Part shown: piece after piece, positions 7,296 to 16,455 of the stretch
Position numbering within the stretch: the stretch's first letter is position 1
Layout: each line of letters opens with the position of its first letter
Assembly: GCA_041648305.1 (NCBI GenBank)
Contig: JBAZPI010000002.1
Span: 1-64,000 of the forward strand
Reading direction: 5' to 3'
Source of the DNA: JABILX01 sp041648305
GTDB taxonomy: Bacteria > Patescibacteriota > Gracilibacteria > UBA1369 > LOWO2-01-FULL-3
Length of the DNA stretch: 64,000 nt
Position numbers and translations under genes: made by a program
The notes under the pieces: model-generated
What the model was told of the DNA's origin: nothing
The model's database searches: none
Seen by the model: only the letters and a program-made list of their open reading frames with translations

Positions 7296-9092
7296 ATGGA
7301 AATCCGAAATATAGCCATCATAGCGCATGTAGACCACGGGAAAACGACACTTGTCGATGCCCTGCTTAAGGTTGGAGGCGCTTTTTCTGAAAGGGAGGAG
7401 GTGATCGAGTGCGTTATGGATAGTAATGATCAGGAGAGAGAACGTGGGATCACCATATATGCAAAAAATGCCGCTATAAATTACAAAGGCACAAAGATCA
7501 ATATAATGGATACTCCCGGACACGCAGATTTTGGATCTGAAGTTGAACGTATCCTTAGGACTGTCGATGCTACGTTGCTTCTTGTAGACGCGTTTGAAGG
7601 GCCGATGCCACAGACTAAATTCGTATTAAAAAAGACATTGGAACTCGGGCTTAAAGTTATTGTTGTTATAAACAAAATAGACAAACCGATGGCGAGGCCA
7701 GATGAAGTTTTGGATCTGACGTTTGACCTTTTTAATTCTCTTGGAGCGACTGACAAGCAAATGGATTTTCCCTATATTTACACTATAGCGAAGCAAGGCG
7801 TTGCCATGAGAAAACTTGATGATGAGAGAAAAGACATAACTCCTCTTCTCGATTTGATTCTCGAACAGGTGAAACCGGCCTATGCTGGTATTGATAAACC
7901 TTTCCGCATGCAGCCTGTTACGCTGCTTTATGATAATTTTCTTGGGCGTATCGCAATTGGAAGGGTTTACGACGGAAGTGTTGGAGGAAATAAAAATGTT
8001 TTTATTATAGGGCATGACGGGGTAGTGAGATCCGGGAAAACTTCGAAAGTTTTCAGCTTTCAGGGACTTAAAAAAATAGATGTTGATGAGGTTTTTGCCG
8101 GAGATATAGTTGCCATCGCCGGGATCCCGGATATATCCGTTGGGGAAACCATTACGACTGATGAAAATGCTGAGGCCTTGCCCGCAATTAAAATTGATCC
8201 TCCGGCTCTTGAAATAGAATTTTTGGTTAATAATTCGCCATTCGCCGGAAGAGAAGGAAAATTCGTCACAGGCAGACATATAAGAGAGAGACTTGAGAGA
8301 GAAGTTGAAACGAACGTTGGTTTGAAAATTGAGAATATTCCAAATAGTGATTCGATAAAAGTTTACGGCAGGGGGGAAATGCATATCTCTGTTCTCATCG
8401 AGAGCATGAGACGCGAAGGGTTTGAACTCCAAATATCCAGGCCAAAAGTTATCATGCAAGAAATAGATGGCGTGAAACAGGAGCCTTTTGAGTTCGTTGT
8501 CGTGAATACTCCCGATGATACTTCCGGAAAGATCATCGAAGCTCTTTCTTCCCTAAAAGGGCAATTGCTGAGCGTCAAGTCGCTTAATGGCAATTCAACT
8601 ATGGAATTTATGGTTCCGGCTCGTGGATTGCTTGGTTTTGGATCAACTTTTATTACGATGACGAAAGGCAAGGGCACTCTCTATCATTCTTTTGATCATT
8701 TTGGGCCTTATGTCGGCGAAATAAAGAAAAGATCCGTGGGTTCAATGATCTCCGGTGAATCCGGCCAAGCTATGGCTTATTCTCTTTGGAAATTGCAGGA
8801 GAGGGGGCCGTTGTTCATCAAAGCTGCAACTCCGATATATGAGGGCATGATTATAGGCGAGCATCTGCATGCCAGTGACTTGACTGTGAACGCTACGAAG
8901 AATAAAAAACTTACAAATATGCGCGCCGCCGGTAATGACGAAGCTCTCGCGCTCGTTCCTCCGATTGAAATGACGCTTGAGAGAGCTATTGAGTACATAA
9001 AGGACGATGAGTATGCGGAGATAACTCCAACAAGCGTACGCTTAAGAAAGAGAGTTTTAAGTGAATTGGGGAGGAAGAGATTGAGAAGATGA
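7296..9092 (+). CDS. typA: Translational GTPase TypA/BipA
   Basis: A 598-residue elongation-factor-like GTPase of normal family length. It has the G1 loop HVDHGKTT, RGITI (G2), DTPGHADFG (G3) and NKIDKP (G4), then domain II, an EF-G-like domain V (VPARGLLGFGSTF) and a BipA-specific C-terminal domain (HASDLTVNATKNKKLTNMRAA). TypA acts on the ribosome at A-site position in stress, cold growth and 50S assembly. It ends in TGA 1 base from the convergent DEAD-box gene. Confidence 0.97.
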   Translation: MEIRNIAIIAHVDHGKTTLVDALLKVGGAFSEREEVIECVMDSNDQERERGITIYAKNAAINYKGTKINIMDTPGHADFGSEVERILRTVDATLLLVDAFEGPMPQTKFVLKKTLELGLKVIVVINKIDKPMARPDEVLDLTFDLFNSLGATDKQMDFPYIYTIAKQGVAMRKLDDERKDITPLLDLILEQVKPAYAGIDKPFRMQPVTLLYDNFLGRIAIGRVYDGSVGGNKNVFIIGHDGVVRSGKTSKVFSFQGLKKIDVDEVFAGDIVAIAGIPDISVGETITTDENAEALPAIKIDPPALEIEFLVNNSPFAGREGKFVTGRHIRERLEREVETNVGLKIENIPNSDSIKVYGRGEMHISVLIESMRREGFELQISRPKVIMQEIDGVKQEPFEFVVVNTPDDTSGKIIEALSSLKGQLLSVKSLNGNSTMEFMVPARGLLGFGSTFITMTKGKGTLYHSFDHFGPYVGEIKKRSVGSMISGESGQAMAYSLWKLQERGPLFIKAATPIYEGMIIGEHLHASDLTVNATKNKKLTNMRAAGNDEALALVPPIEMTLERAIEYIKDDEYAEITPTSVRLRKRVLSELGRKRLRR

Positions 9093-9093
9093 T

Positions 9094-10332
9094 TTATCTT
9101 CGCCTTCCCCTTTGGGAAAATCGTCTTCGTCCATGCTGTTGCGATCGCCCATGCTCATGTGGTCGTCCGTATTCTTGGGTCGGACCCTCCGGCTCCCGTT
9201 TCCCCGACACTTTCAATTTGGTTTTTGTAAGCATTTCGATGCTGTGAATTTTGCCTCCCTGGTCGTGGGTGGCCATTGAAATTGCGCGTCCTTTTAGACC
9301 GGCTCGGCCTGTACGGCCGATCCTGTGGACATAATCTTCCGGATTTTCCGGAAGGTCGTAATTCACAATCAATTGGATCCCTGTGACGTCAATTCCTCTC
9401 GAAGCGATATCGGTCGCGACTAACACTCTGTATTTTCCTTGCTTGAACCCGCTTAGGGCTTCTTGTCTTTGAGACAAAGATCTGTTTGAGTGAATTTCTG
9501 CGGATTTATGTCCCATCATCGACAACGCTCTGCATGTTTTTTTCGCGCCGTATTTTGTTCTCGTAAAAATCAATGTTGAGCCAGTGTAGTCATTGAGAAT
9601 TTTTTCGAGTAATTTAAGCTTTTGGTCTTTTTGGACGAAAAATATTTCTTGGTCAATGTTGTCCGCGACTGTCCCTGAACGAGCAACTTCCACTCGCACC
9701 GGAGTCCTCATATATCTTGTAGCCATATCTGCAATGGCTTCCGGCATTGTCGCCGAAAATAGCAGTGTCTGGCGATCCGTGTTGGCCGGAAATTGTTTTA
9801 AAATTTCTTTGATTTGCGGAGCGAATCCCATGTCCAACATTCTGTCGGCTTCGTCCAGTACGAGTATTCCACATGCACTTAAACTAATGTTTTCTTTCTT
9901 AAGATGATCGTTAATCCTGCCCGGTGTTCCTATTATCACTTGCGGGTCTCTTCGAATCATCGCAATTTGAAGACCAAATGGCGCTCCTCCGATCAAAACT
10001 GCCGTGTTTATTCCGAGTTGTCTCCCTACTTTTTGGAAAACTTCGTCAACCTGCAGCGCCAATTCGCGAGTTGGAAGGACAATCAACGCAAGCTTTTGTT
10101 CTTCGATTATTTTTTGAATGATAGGGATTGCGAAAGCCAAGGTTTTCCCTGTTCCGGTCTGGGCTATACCTATCAAATCGCTTCCATCAAGTCCCAGCGG
10201 AATTGTTTTTTGTTGAATAGGAGTCGGGATTGTGAATTTTAAAGTTTCAAGTTTCCGCAGAATCTCGGGAATAATCTTCATGTCTGTAAATTTCGGGTCC
10301 ATTTGGTTGTTTGTTAGACGACTAAAGTACAT
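9094..10332 (-). CDS. DEAD-box RNA helicase (RhlE-like)
   Basis: A 412-residue two-domain RNA helicase. In order: Q motif (FTIPTPIQQ), Walker A AQTGTGKT, PTRELA, DEAD, SAT, the second RecA domain with TDIASRGIDV and HRIGRTGRAG. The C-terminal 35 residues are a basic His/Arg/Gly-rich RNA-binding tail (repeats of Y/EHGR, ending RRRFSQRGRRR). It unwinds short RNA duplexes in ribosome assembly or decay. An alternative start is the Met at residue 11 (10302). Convergent with typA with a 1-base gap. Confidence 0.93.
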   Translation of the reverse strand: MYFSRLTNNQMDPKFTDMKIIPEILRKLETLKFTIPTPIQQKTIPLGLDGSDLIGIAQTGTGKTLAFAIPIIQKIIEEQKLALIVLPTRELALQVDEVFQKVGRQLGINTAVLIGGAPFGLQIAMIRRDPQVIIGTPGRINDHLKKENISLSACGILVLDEADRMLDMGFAPQIKEILKQFPANTDRQTLLFSATMPEAIADMATRYMRTPVRVEVARSGTVADNIDQEIFFVQKDQKLKLLEKILNDYTGSTLIFTRTKYGAKKTCRALSMMGHKSAEIHSNRSLSQRQEALSGFKQGKYRVLVATDIASRGIDVTGIQLIVNYDLPENPEDYVHRIGRTGRAGLKGRAISMATHDQGGKIHSIEMLTKTKLKVSGKREPEGPTQEYGRPHEHGRSQQHGRRRFSQRGRRR

Positions 10333-10380
10333 GAAAAATATGGTTCTGTCAACCAGATGTATAGACCCAGTTACGTGCTA

Positions 10381-10409
10381 TTGACAAGTTTACATATTCT
10401 GGTTATAAT
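10381..10409 (+). promoter_or_regulatory. Consensus sigma70-type promoter
   Basis: A perfect -35 TTGACA (10381-10386), a 17-base spacer and a perfect -10 TATAAT (10404-10409). It drives the 124-residue gene at 10440 with a leader of about 24 bases. Confidence 0.85.
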
Positions 10410-10439
10410 CGGCGTCCATTTACTTTTAATCGAATAATT

Positions 10440-10814
10440 ATGAAAGAATCCGTTAAAGTTGTTGGAGATATCAGAAGAGATCTGTGTGAGCACCCGAATG
10501 TTACTGTTTCTATGTGGGTGCAAAGAGCTATCAGGGAGCTAAATGATACTGGCGAACTTAGAGTGGATGAGCCGGTGACTGCTGACGTTGCTCAAAAGAT
10601 ACGTCTTTGTGTTGAAAAAAACTGTAGGCCTCATGGAGGGCAGGATTTTGATGTGTTTCAGACAGGAGATACCCCCAACTCTCGTCATACTGCTGTTCGT
10701 AGGGATATGGGGTTGGAGGTATTGATGGGAGTTGCATCGTCCTTTGCGAGAGGTGAAATACCGAGCGATCCATTAAAAGATATTTATCATTATCTCGCTT
10801 TAGTAGTTCGGTAA
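10440..10814 (+). CDS. Hypothetical protein, 124 residues
   Basis: No family recognised. It is a soluble, mixed alpha/beta-looking protein without signal peptide or membrane segment. It has an N-terminal region with VTVSMWVQRAIRELNDTGELRV, two cysteines (RLCVEKNC), and a C-terminal helix LKDIYHYLALVVR. It stands alone behind a perfect consensus promoter and is followed by the promoter of the PanE-like gene, so it should be strongly and independently transcribed. Confidence 0.7.
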   Translation: MKESVKVVGDIRRDLCEHPNVTVSMWVQRAIRELNDTGELRVDEPVTADVAQKIRLCVEKNCRPHGGQDFDVFQTGDTPNSRHTAVRRDMGLEVLMGVASSFARGEIPSDPLKDIYHYLALVVR

Positions 10815-10872
10815 TGATTTATGTCCTTGTCTAGATAATGCGAATTATTATGGCGATTTTCTGCGGGCAAAT

Positions 10873-10900
10873 TTGCGATAATTAATAAATGCGTTATAAT
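10873..10900 (+). promoter_or_regulatory. Promoter of the PanE-like gene
   Basis: TTGCGA (10873-10878), a 16-base spacer and a consensus TATAAT (10895-10900). The start would be near 10907, only about 16 bases before the TTG start codon at 10923. Confidence 0.65.
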
Positions 10901-10922
10901 TGGCTCCTTTCACATACTTCCT

Positions 10923-11933
10923 TTGAACAAAGCAGCAGCCCCATCTTGTGTATCATCTTGTGAATCGGCCACTACGGCCCCAAAAAATATTGTCATAGTT
11001 GGATATGGCCAAATTGGGAGGAGTTTTGAGCAGATATTTAAAGCCGCGAATTCGAATGTAAAAATACGCGAGACAGGTCAACACGATGATGATGAGAAAT
11101 TTTTTGATGATTGGGAAAATCTGGGAATATCTTTTGATAATATTGATTTTGTGATTGTGGCGGTAAAAACATATCATCTTAAATCCGCCGTGGAATCTGT
11201 GCCTCCTGCACTAAGAGGCAAATTGGTTTTTATCCAAAATGGGCTGGGTATAGAGGAAATCGTGAATGGGATAGATGGTGTAAGAAATGCTATTCATGGG
11301 GTACTTTTTTTGTCGGCAAAAGACATGGAATCGGGGGGAGCTATGGTTGTGGCCAAACCTTCTCATTTCTACGGAGAAAAAGCTGATGAATTTGTTGCAT
11401 TGCTAAACAGAGGAAGAGAAGGGTTTGCCGTGGAACCGGAAAGCAATGATGTTTTTCTGAAAGTTAAGTTGATGAAGGGGGTTGTAAATGTGGTATACAA
11501 CGCGATTTGTCCAATTTTTCAAGCGCCCGTAAAAAATACTTACGACCGGTTTGGCAGAGGGAATATCGAAGCCATGGTGAGAGAAGTTGTTACAGTTTTA
11601 AATTCTCATTATGGAAGAGAAATTTTAGATTTTGAAGAAGCGTTTGCCACAATTAATGCGATATATGAGGCATGGGCGAATGAAGTTCCAACCACATACA
11701 GGGATCTATGGGGGAAAATTAAGCCTGGTGAAAGTTTTTCAGGGCAGGATGTGAGGGATAAGACCTCTGGAGGGCCAATGTTAACCGAAATTGATCATTT
11801 GTTGGGATTCATCGTTAGAGAAGGAGAAAAACGTGGTATTCCTATTCCGGTGTGTAAGGATGTTTATGAAACGTTGGGACAGCTTGAAGGCTGGATAGAT
11901 GAAATTAAGAGGGGGGTTTTTGGGGTGGTATAG
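10923..11933 (+). CDS. Ketopantoate reductase-like (ApbA/PanE) oxidoreductase
   Basis: A 336-residue NAD(P)-dependent dehydrogenase. It has an N-terminal Rossmann loop (IVIVGYGQIGRSFEQIF), IVAVKTYHL, the family-typical FIQNGLGIEE, and a helical C-terminal domain with KLMKGVVNVVYNAICPIFQ and a TSGGPMLTEIDHLLGFIVREGEKRGIPIP segment matching the ketopantoate reductase substrate region. PanE reduces ketopantoate to pantoate for CoA synthesis; related enzymes act on other 2-oxo acids, and no other pan gene is present, so substrate is open. The start is a TTG at 10923. Confidence 0.75.
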   Translation: MNKAAAPSCVSSCESATTAPKNIVIVGYGQIGRSFEQIFKAANSNVKIRETGQHDDDEKFFDDWENLGISFDNIDFVIVAVKTYHLKSAVESVPPALRGKLVFIQNGLGIEEIVNGIDGVRNAIHGVLFLSAKDMESGGAMVVAKPSHFYGEKADEFVALLNRGREGFAVEPESNDVFLKVKLMKGVVNVVYNAICPIFQAPVKNTYDRFGRGNIEAMVREVVTVLNSHYGREILDFEEAFATINAIYEAWANEVPTTYRDLWGKIKPGESFSGQDVRDKTSGGPMLTEIDHLLGFIVREGEKRGIPIPVCKDVYETLGQLEGWIDEIKRGVFGVV

Positions 11934-11948
11934 TGAGGGCTCATAGTG

Positions 11949-13157
11949 TTATTCAATATCCGGCTTATCAGTTATGACGAGATCGGCTCCAATTTCTACT
12001 ATTGCGTTTTGAATACGTCTTTCTGATACTCCCCATACTGCGACATTTACGCCCTTTTCGTGAATTCGTTTAACTAATTTTTTGCTCGCCAAAATTGCTG
12101 GCACACATGCGTAATCCACTATTTTGAGCACTTCGTCAGGCGGCAGTGTAGTGAAGATACCAAGAAAACTATCGCCGTTTTCATTTGTTTCGCTGATTTT
12201 TTCGTCATTAACCGCAACACATGTTTTCGCCAAATCTTTTGCCAGATGTCCCCCCGAGAATTTATCAATAATTTTACATATTTCTATCATTTTTTCCTGT
12301 CCTAATTTTTTTATAAATCTACCCAGTCCTTTCAACTTATACACCGGAATATAGCAAAATATAAGCGGTCTGTTTTTTCTTAGTTTGCGAGCGGTTTTCA
12401 GAATTTTAAAATTAAACCCCATTACGAAATGTCTATCAGCTATCGGGATATATTCATGTCTATTTTTATACTTCTGATCAGTTGTTTCGATTGCCGGGTC
12501 TAATTCTTCGACTATTCCCTCTTCTTTAATATCAAAAAAGATAACTATGTCCTGATTCTCGTCCTCTGCGAAGATCCGGAGAGCCTCTGACAGTTCGGTA
12601 AAGTGATTTTTGGGATTTTCAATCTGATGAATTGGGTCATGGCTTAAATATATTTTCCCGTCCACCCCTCGTCTCAAATCTATTTCGATCTGTTTTTCGC
12701 CACCTCTTATTGCCGCGATCATTGCTTCCTTGGAGTTTTCTCTATGTCTTCCATATCCTAGAGCTCTGTGTGAGACAATAAATTCCTTTAAATTAAATGG
12801 CAGTTTCGTCACCTTCTCTGCAGCGATCTTCAGTTGATCTTCAAAATCACCCCAGGAAATTTTAACTTTGTTCAAAAATTTAAATTTCTCGGCGAGTGAT
12901 GAGGTAATAAGTGACAAAAATGAGGAGATTTTGTTTCCACTTCCAAAAACTTTTTCGAAAAACGCCTTAACTGCACCGGGAGAAAGAATTTCTTTCAGGG
13001 CGCTTGGTATCTTGCTAATTCTTTTTTGTATTCCAATAAGTTCGTCCACTATAATGCCGGATATATTTCTTCTTTTCGTCTTGGTTTCGTTGAATTCTCT
13101 CGGCTTTTCAAGCCGCTTTGGTGGAGACTTGGTTGGTTTTTCGCTTGGGGTTTCCAT
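11949..13157 (-). CDS. Glycerophosphodiester phosphodiesterase-family protein
   Basis: A 402-residue protein. The first about 130 residues are charged and helical, without a clear signal peptide. Residues from about 130 form a GDPD TIM barrel: SHRALGYGRHRENSKEAM (catalytic His, Arg), IEIDLRRGVDGKIYLSHDP (Glu, Asp and second His), and a C-terminal VAVWGVSERR...ADLVITDKPD as in the family. It would hydrolyse glycerophosphodiesters to glycerol-3-phosphate and an alcohol. The long N-terminal extension is unusual. Convergent with the PanE-like gene and divergent from the SLH protein gene. Confidence 0.8.
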   Translation of the reverse strand: METPSEKPTKSPPKRLEKPREFNETKTKRRNISGIIVDELIGIQKRISKIPSALKEILSPGAVKAFFEKVFGSGNKISSFLSLITSSLAEKFKFLNKVKISWGDFEDQLKIAAEKVTKLPFNLKEFIVSHRALGYGRHRENSKEAMIAAIRGGEKQIEIDLRRGVDGKIYLSHDPIHQIENPKNHFTELSEALRIFAEDENQDIVIFFDIKEEGIVEELDPAIETTDQKYKNRHEYIPIADRHFVMGFNFKILKTARKLRKNRPLIFCYIPVYKLKGLGRFIKKLGQEKMIEICKIIDKFSGGHLAKDLAKTCVAVNDEKISETNENGDSFLGIFTTLPPDEVLKIVDYACVPAILASKKLVKRIHEKGVNVAVWGVSERRIQNAIVEIGADLVITDKPDIE

Positions 13158-13319
13158 GGATGGCTTGATTCTATTGGAAAATCGGGGGGAATGGAAGATT
13201 TTTGATTAAGAATGGATTTTTGTTCAATTGGGAAATTGGGGATTGTATCGTGAAGTGAAATTTCGTTTGCCAGTTTCCGCAAAATTATATATTATTCCGA
13301 GGATGTTTAACCTCCCCCT

Positions 13320-15575
13320 ATGTTTAAATATTTATTATCTTCGTGGTTTGGGAAAGTTTTGCTCGTTGCAATTGTGGCAGTTCTTTCCGTGACCGTAGTT
13401 TTGACGATTCAAAATAACTCTCAGCTATCGGCAAATGTGACGGGTCCTTTTTCTGATGTTTCCGAAACCAGTGATTACGCTACAGTAATTAAATATTTGA
13501 AGGACGAAGGCATTTTTAATGGAAATGCGGATGGCAGCTTTAAGCCCACAAGCACATTGAATCGCGCTGAATGGGCAACAGTTCTTTCGGGGCTTGCCGG
13601 GGCTGAGCCAAGTGCTGAAAATTATCATAGTTGTTTTCCTGATGTTAACGATGAATGGTTTGCGCCTTATGTTTGTTTGGCAAAAGATCAGGACTGGGTA
13701 AGCGGTTATAGCTCGGGCGAATTGGCTGGCCTCTATGCGCCAAATCGTCCAGTTCAAGATATTGAAGTTCTGGTCACACTAGCTCGTCTTACCGATTGGA
13801 ACATAGAAGATAGCGAAGTTTGGTACGAATCAGCTTTGGACTATGCGCTCGCTCATAATATTTACGAGGAAGGCTCTCCTGTTCGTGATATCACCAGGGA
13901 GAAAATGGCTAGCGTAATTTTCCGCATGCTTGCAACGGTTTCTCTTGGGAATGATGATTACTCCGCGGATTTAGATGACGATGTCACGACTAGCGAACTC
14001 TATGATATTGTCGACGTGGATCTTGTAAATTACTCTGGACATTTATTGGGAATCACTCAAATGCCAGATGAAATAGACTTAGATAATATTTCTATATACA
14101 AGGAACTGATCGGCGAGGCTGTTGAACGAGCACAAGAGGACACAAATTTGTTTTTAGGCGAAGAAGGCTCTCCGCAAGTCAAGAGGAGCAATATATCATT
14201 CGATCCGGCTGGATTCGAATTTGATCTTGAAATTGGCATAACTGGTTCCGAAATAAAAACCGTCCAAGTGATTCTGTATAATTCAACGACTGGTGAGTGG
14301 GTTTATGGCTACAACACGGAAAGCCAAACAACCGAATTAACAAAAACAGAGGTAGATAGCTTTTCAGACAAATATTCAATCGTGATGGATAAAATAATTA
14401 GCGGAGATACGACTGAAGATTTGGCGAATGCTGATTCTTCTGAGGGATATTTCGTGCAAGTGACAACAAACGATGACAAAGATTACGTGATAGGTGCGTT
14501 TGGCGAAACTGAATTATACGAGGGGGGAACAAATAATGAAGTATCATTTGTAAATAATATGGTTCCATTTAGAATGGTTTCATCGGGTATCCTTGAGGGA
14601 ATCGGCAATATAGCTAAAAAACTCAACCCATTTTCTTTCTTCGGCGAAGATGAAAATGCTTGTGATAATGCTGAAGTGAATGTTTGGGATCATGTACAGA
14701 AGGCACTTACAAAAAGAGGCGTAACTTTGCCGTTGGAAAATTCTATACTGGGACAAACTGTAACTAATCTGAGGGGGGAGGTGGTTTTTGAGAGCACCGA
14801 TGGTGGAGACGCTAGCTCTTATCAACACACCATCACATGCAATCAAATAAGTAGAATGTCGATCCCTCTTGGGGACGATTATTCGGTCGTTCCAAATTAT
14901 GAGGAAGTTGTGCGACGATATAATGAGCTTGGGAAAAAGCAACAAGGTGGCAGATACTTGTTGACGGAGGATCTGCATACGTGGTGCGTTGACGGTGGGT
15001 GTTATTGTATCGTTTTCTCGAAACTTATCAATGTAGAAACCGGCGTAATAGAAGAGATGCAAGCATCCGACTGGAAACTTTGTAGCAATTCTGAAAAGCT
15101 GGTCGAGGAAGTTATGAAAAAGATGGACGATGCTATCGGTAAGCCAATAAAGCCTCAGGATCCTTATTGGACAGAGCCAGAGCCGATCGATGATGATACT
15201 GGCGATGACGATGATACTGGCGATGATGATGATACTGGCGATGATGATGATACTGGCGATGATGATGATACTGGCGATGACGATGATACTGGCGACGATG
15301 ATGATACTGGCGACGATGATGATACTGGCGACGATGATGATACTGGCGACGATGATACTGTCATACCTCCCGCTGATGACGATGATGATACTGGATGCGA
15401 GGATTCTTGCCCAACTCCGGGAGTATATGGTTTCCCTGTATGCGATCCGGATAATCTCCCTGTAGATTGTCAGCCAACTGATGATCTTCCGGGATGGGAC
15501 TGCTATACTTTTGAGGATACCAGTTGCGAACCAAGCACTAGGTGTTTTTGTATTGCCCCGCCGGAATATCTTTAG
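13320..15575 (+). CDS. SLH-domain surface protein with Asp-rich repeats
   Basis: A 751-residue exported protein. Residues 12-35 form an N-terminal membrane/signal segment. Residues about 40-205 carry three S-layer homology repeats (GPFSDVSETSDYATVIKYL... TLNRAEWATVL; CFPDVNDEWFAPYVCLAK; REKMASVIFRML), which bind cell-wall polymer. The middle has a beta-rich part with RSNISFDPAGFEFDLEIGI and cysteines. The C-terminus has nine DDDTG units, then a Cys-rich domain with about ten cysteines, probably disulfide-bonded. The Asp repeats suggest calcium binding. TTTAACC lies 7 bases before the ATG. Confidence 0.85.
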   Translation: MFKYLLSSWFGKVLLVAIVAVLSVTVVLTIQNNSQLSANVTGPFSDVSETSDYATVIKYLKDEGIFNGNADGSFKPTSTLNRAEWATVLSGLAGAEPSAENYHSCFPDVNDEWFAPYVCLAKDQDWVSGYSSGELAGLYAPNRPVQDIEVLVTLARLTDWNIEDSEVWYESALDYALAHNIYEEGSPVRDITREKMASVIFRMLATVSLGNDDYSADLDDDVTTSELYDIVDVDLVNYSGHLLGITQMPDEIDLDNISIYKELIGEAVERAQEDTNLFLGEEGSPQVKRSNISFDPAGFEFDLEIGITGSEIKTVQVILYNSTTGEWVYGYNTESQTTELTKTEVDSFSDKYSIVMDKIISGDTTEDLANADSSEGYFVQVTTNDDKDYVIGAFGETELYEGGTNNEVSFVNNMVPFRMVSSGILEGIGNIAKKLNPFSFFGEDENACDNAEVNVWDHVQKALTKRGVTLPLENSILGQTVTNLRGEVVFESTDGGDASSYQHTITCNQISRMSIPLGDDYSVVPNYEEVVRRYNELGKKQQGGRYLLTEDLHTWCVDGGCYCIVFSKLINVETGVIEEMQASDWKLCSNSEKLVEEVMKKMDDAIGKPIKPQDPYWTEPEPIDDDTGDDDDTGDDDDTGDDDDTGDDDDTGDDDDTGDDDDTGDDDDTGDDDDTGDDDTVIPPADDDDDTGCEDSCPTPGVYGFPVCDPDNLPVDCQPTDDLPGWDCYTFEDTSCEPSTRCFCIAPPEYL
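15190..15360 (+). repeat. 18-bp tandem repeat coding DDDDTG
   Basis: Nine units of an 18-bp repeat (GATGATGATACTGGC-like, ACTGGC marking each unit) inside the SLH protein gene. Unit-to-unit changes are only GAT/GAC synonymous swaps, so the peptide is held constant while copy number probably varies by slippage. Confidence 0.9.
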
Positions 15576-15603
15576 AAAACAGAGGTTACAAAGGACTGGG
15601 GCT

Positions 15604-15632
15604 TTGCACTGAACGTGTGAACAAGCTATATT
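15604..15632 (+). promoter_or_regulatory. Promoter giving a leaderless lipoprotein mRNA
   Basis: TTGCAC (15604-15609), a 17-base spacer and TATATT (15627-15632), with only 6 bases before the ATG at 15639. Transcription should begin at or next to the start codon. Confidence 0.6.
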
Positions 15633-15638
15633 ACAATT

Positions 15639-16370
15639 ATGAAAAAACTTATTTCAACTCTAGTCTTGATCTTTACGGCCCTCTTTTTAGTTGGTTGTAG
15701 TTGCACGACCACAACAACCACGACCGACACAGCCGATACGGCCGGCAAAACATCGTCAAATCAGTCGTCTACGCCAGCGACTTCGGAAGAGGCTGTTTTG
15801 GCTAATGAAGTTTTGGCTTTGGAAACATTCTCGTCCGGCTTGGGGGCTTGGTATGAGGAGACGTGGTATGCAAAAAAAAGTTCCGGTGGCGAGGTGGTGG
15901 CAAGTGATGATGGCCTGACCTTCAAGGGGGTACAGTCGAATTCCAGAAGCGGGGTCATGTTGGATCTGAATCGTGACGTGAGTGAATTTGAAAAGCTCAA
16001 TCTCAAAGTAATTATAGAGGCTGATATACAAACCCTTGAGGGTACCGGTTTTCAAGGACGCGAAGCACCGGTTGCGATTGCTGTGAGCTATCAAGGGGTT
16101 GATGGAAGTGAACACACGTCGCTTGGCGAAGACCCGAATGCTGCCGGCCAAATGTTTTGGCGTGGTTTCTATTATTTGGATCCTACAGGTGATCAGTCTG
16201 GTATTATTAATGGTGTGAAGGTGTCGCAAGGCCAGCCTTATACATTCAAATTTGACTTGATGAGCTTAAATCCTAAGCCTCAAAAGATTTATTTTGTCGC
16301 TCTTGAGGGCGCCGGGTGGAAGGAGCGAGAGGGCAAGGTCAGCTCGATTAGTATTGTTGGGGAAAAATAA
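15639..16370 (+). CDS. Lipoprotein with a beta-sandwich-like domain
   Basis: A 243-residue lipoprotein: signal peptide and lipobox LVGC (Cys 20), a Thr-rich linker (CTTTTTTTDTADTAGK), then a beta-rich domain of about 180 residues. Segments such as LETFSSGLGAWYEETWYAKKS and SRSGVMLDLNRDVSEFEKLNLKVII look like a jelly-roll of the carbohydrate-binding kind, but no family is certain. It should be surface anchored and may bind glycans. It follows the SLH protein by 63 bases with its own leaderless-type promoter. Confidence 0.75.
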   Translation: MKKLISTLVLIFTALFLVGCSCTTTTTTTDTADTAGKTSSNQSSTPATSEEAVLANEVLALETFSSGLGAWYEETWYAKKSSGGEVVASDDGLTFKGVQSNSRSGVMLDLNRDVSEFEKLNLKVIIEADIQTLEGTGFQGREAPVAIAVSYQGVDGSEHTSLGEDPNAAGQMFWRGFYYLDPTGDQSGIINGVKVSQGQPYTFKFDLMSLNPKPQKIYFVALEGAGWKEREGKVSSISIVGEK

Positions 16371-16387
16371 AAGGTCGGTGAATTTTC

Positions 16388-16411
16388 AAAGGTGTCGAAT
16401 TCGACACCTTT
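16388..16411. repeat. 24-bp perfect palindrome between genes
   Basis: A perfect palindrome centred on GTCGAATTCGAC with arms AAAGGT/ACCTTT, between the lipoprotein stop and the phosphoesterase gene. It could be a terminator stem, but there is no T run on either side, so an operator or simple hairpin is equally possible. Confidence 0.5.
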
Positions 16412-16455
16412 AAGATTTTGTGAAACATGCAAACTTAGATATAGTATTTAAGCCT

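Noticed and set aside
7626..8459. A 277-codon open frame opposite typA
   Set aside because: It is antisense to a clear typA gene and has no protein-like features.
15164..15465. Long open frames on both strands over the DDDTG repeats
   Set aside because: They come from the 18-bp repeat, which stays open in all frames; only the SLH frame continues into real domains.
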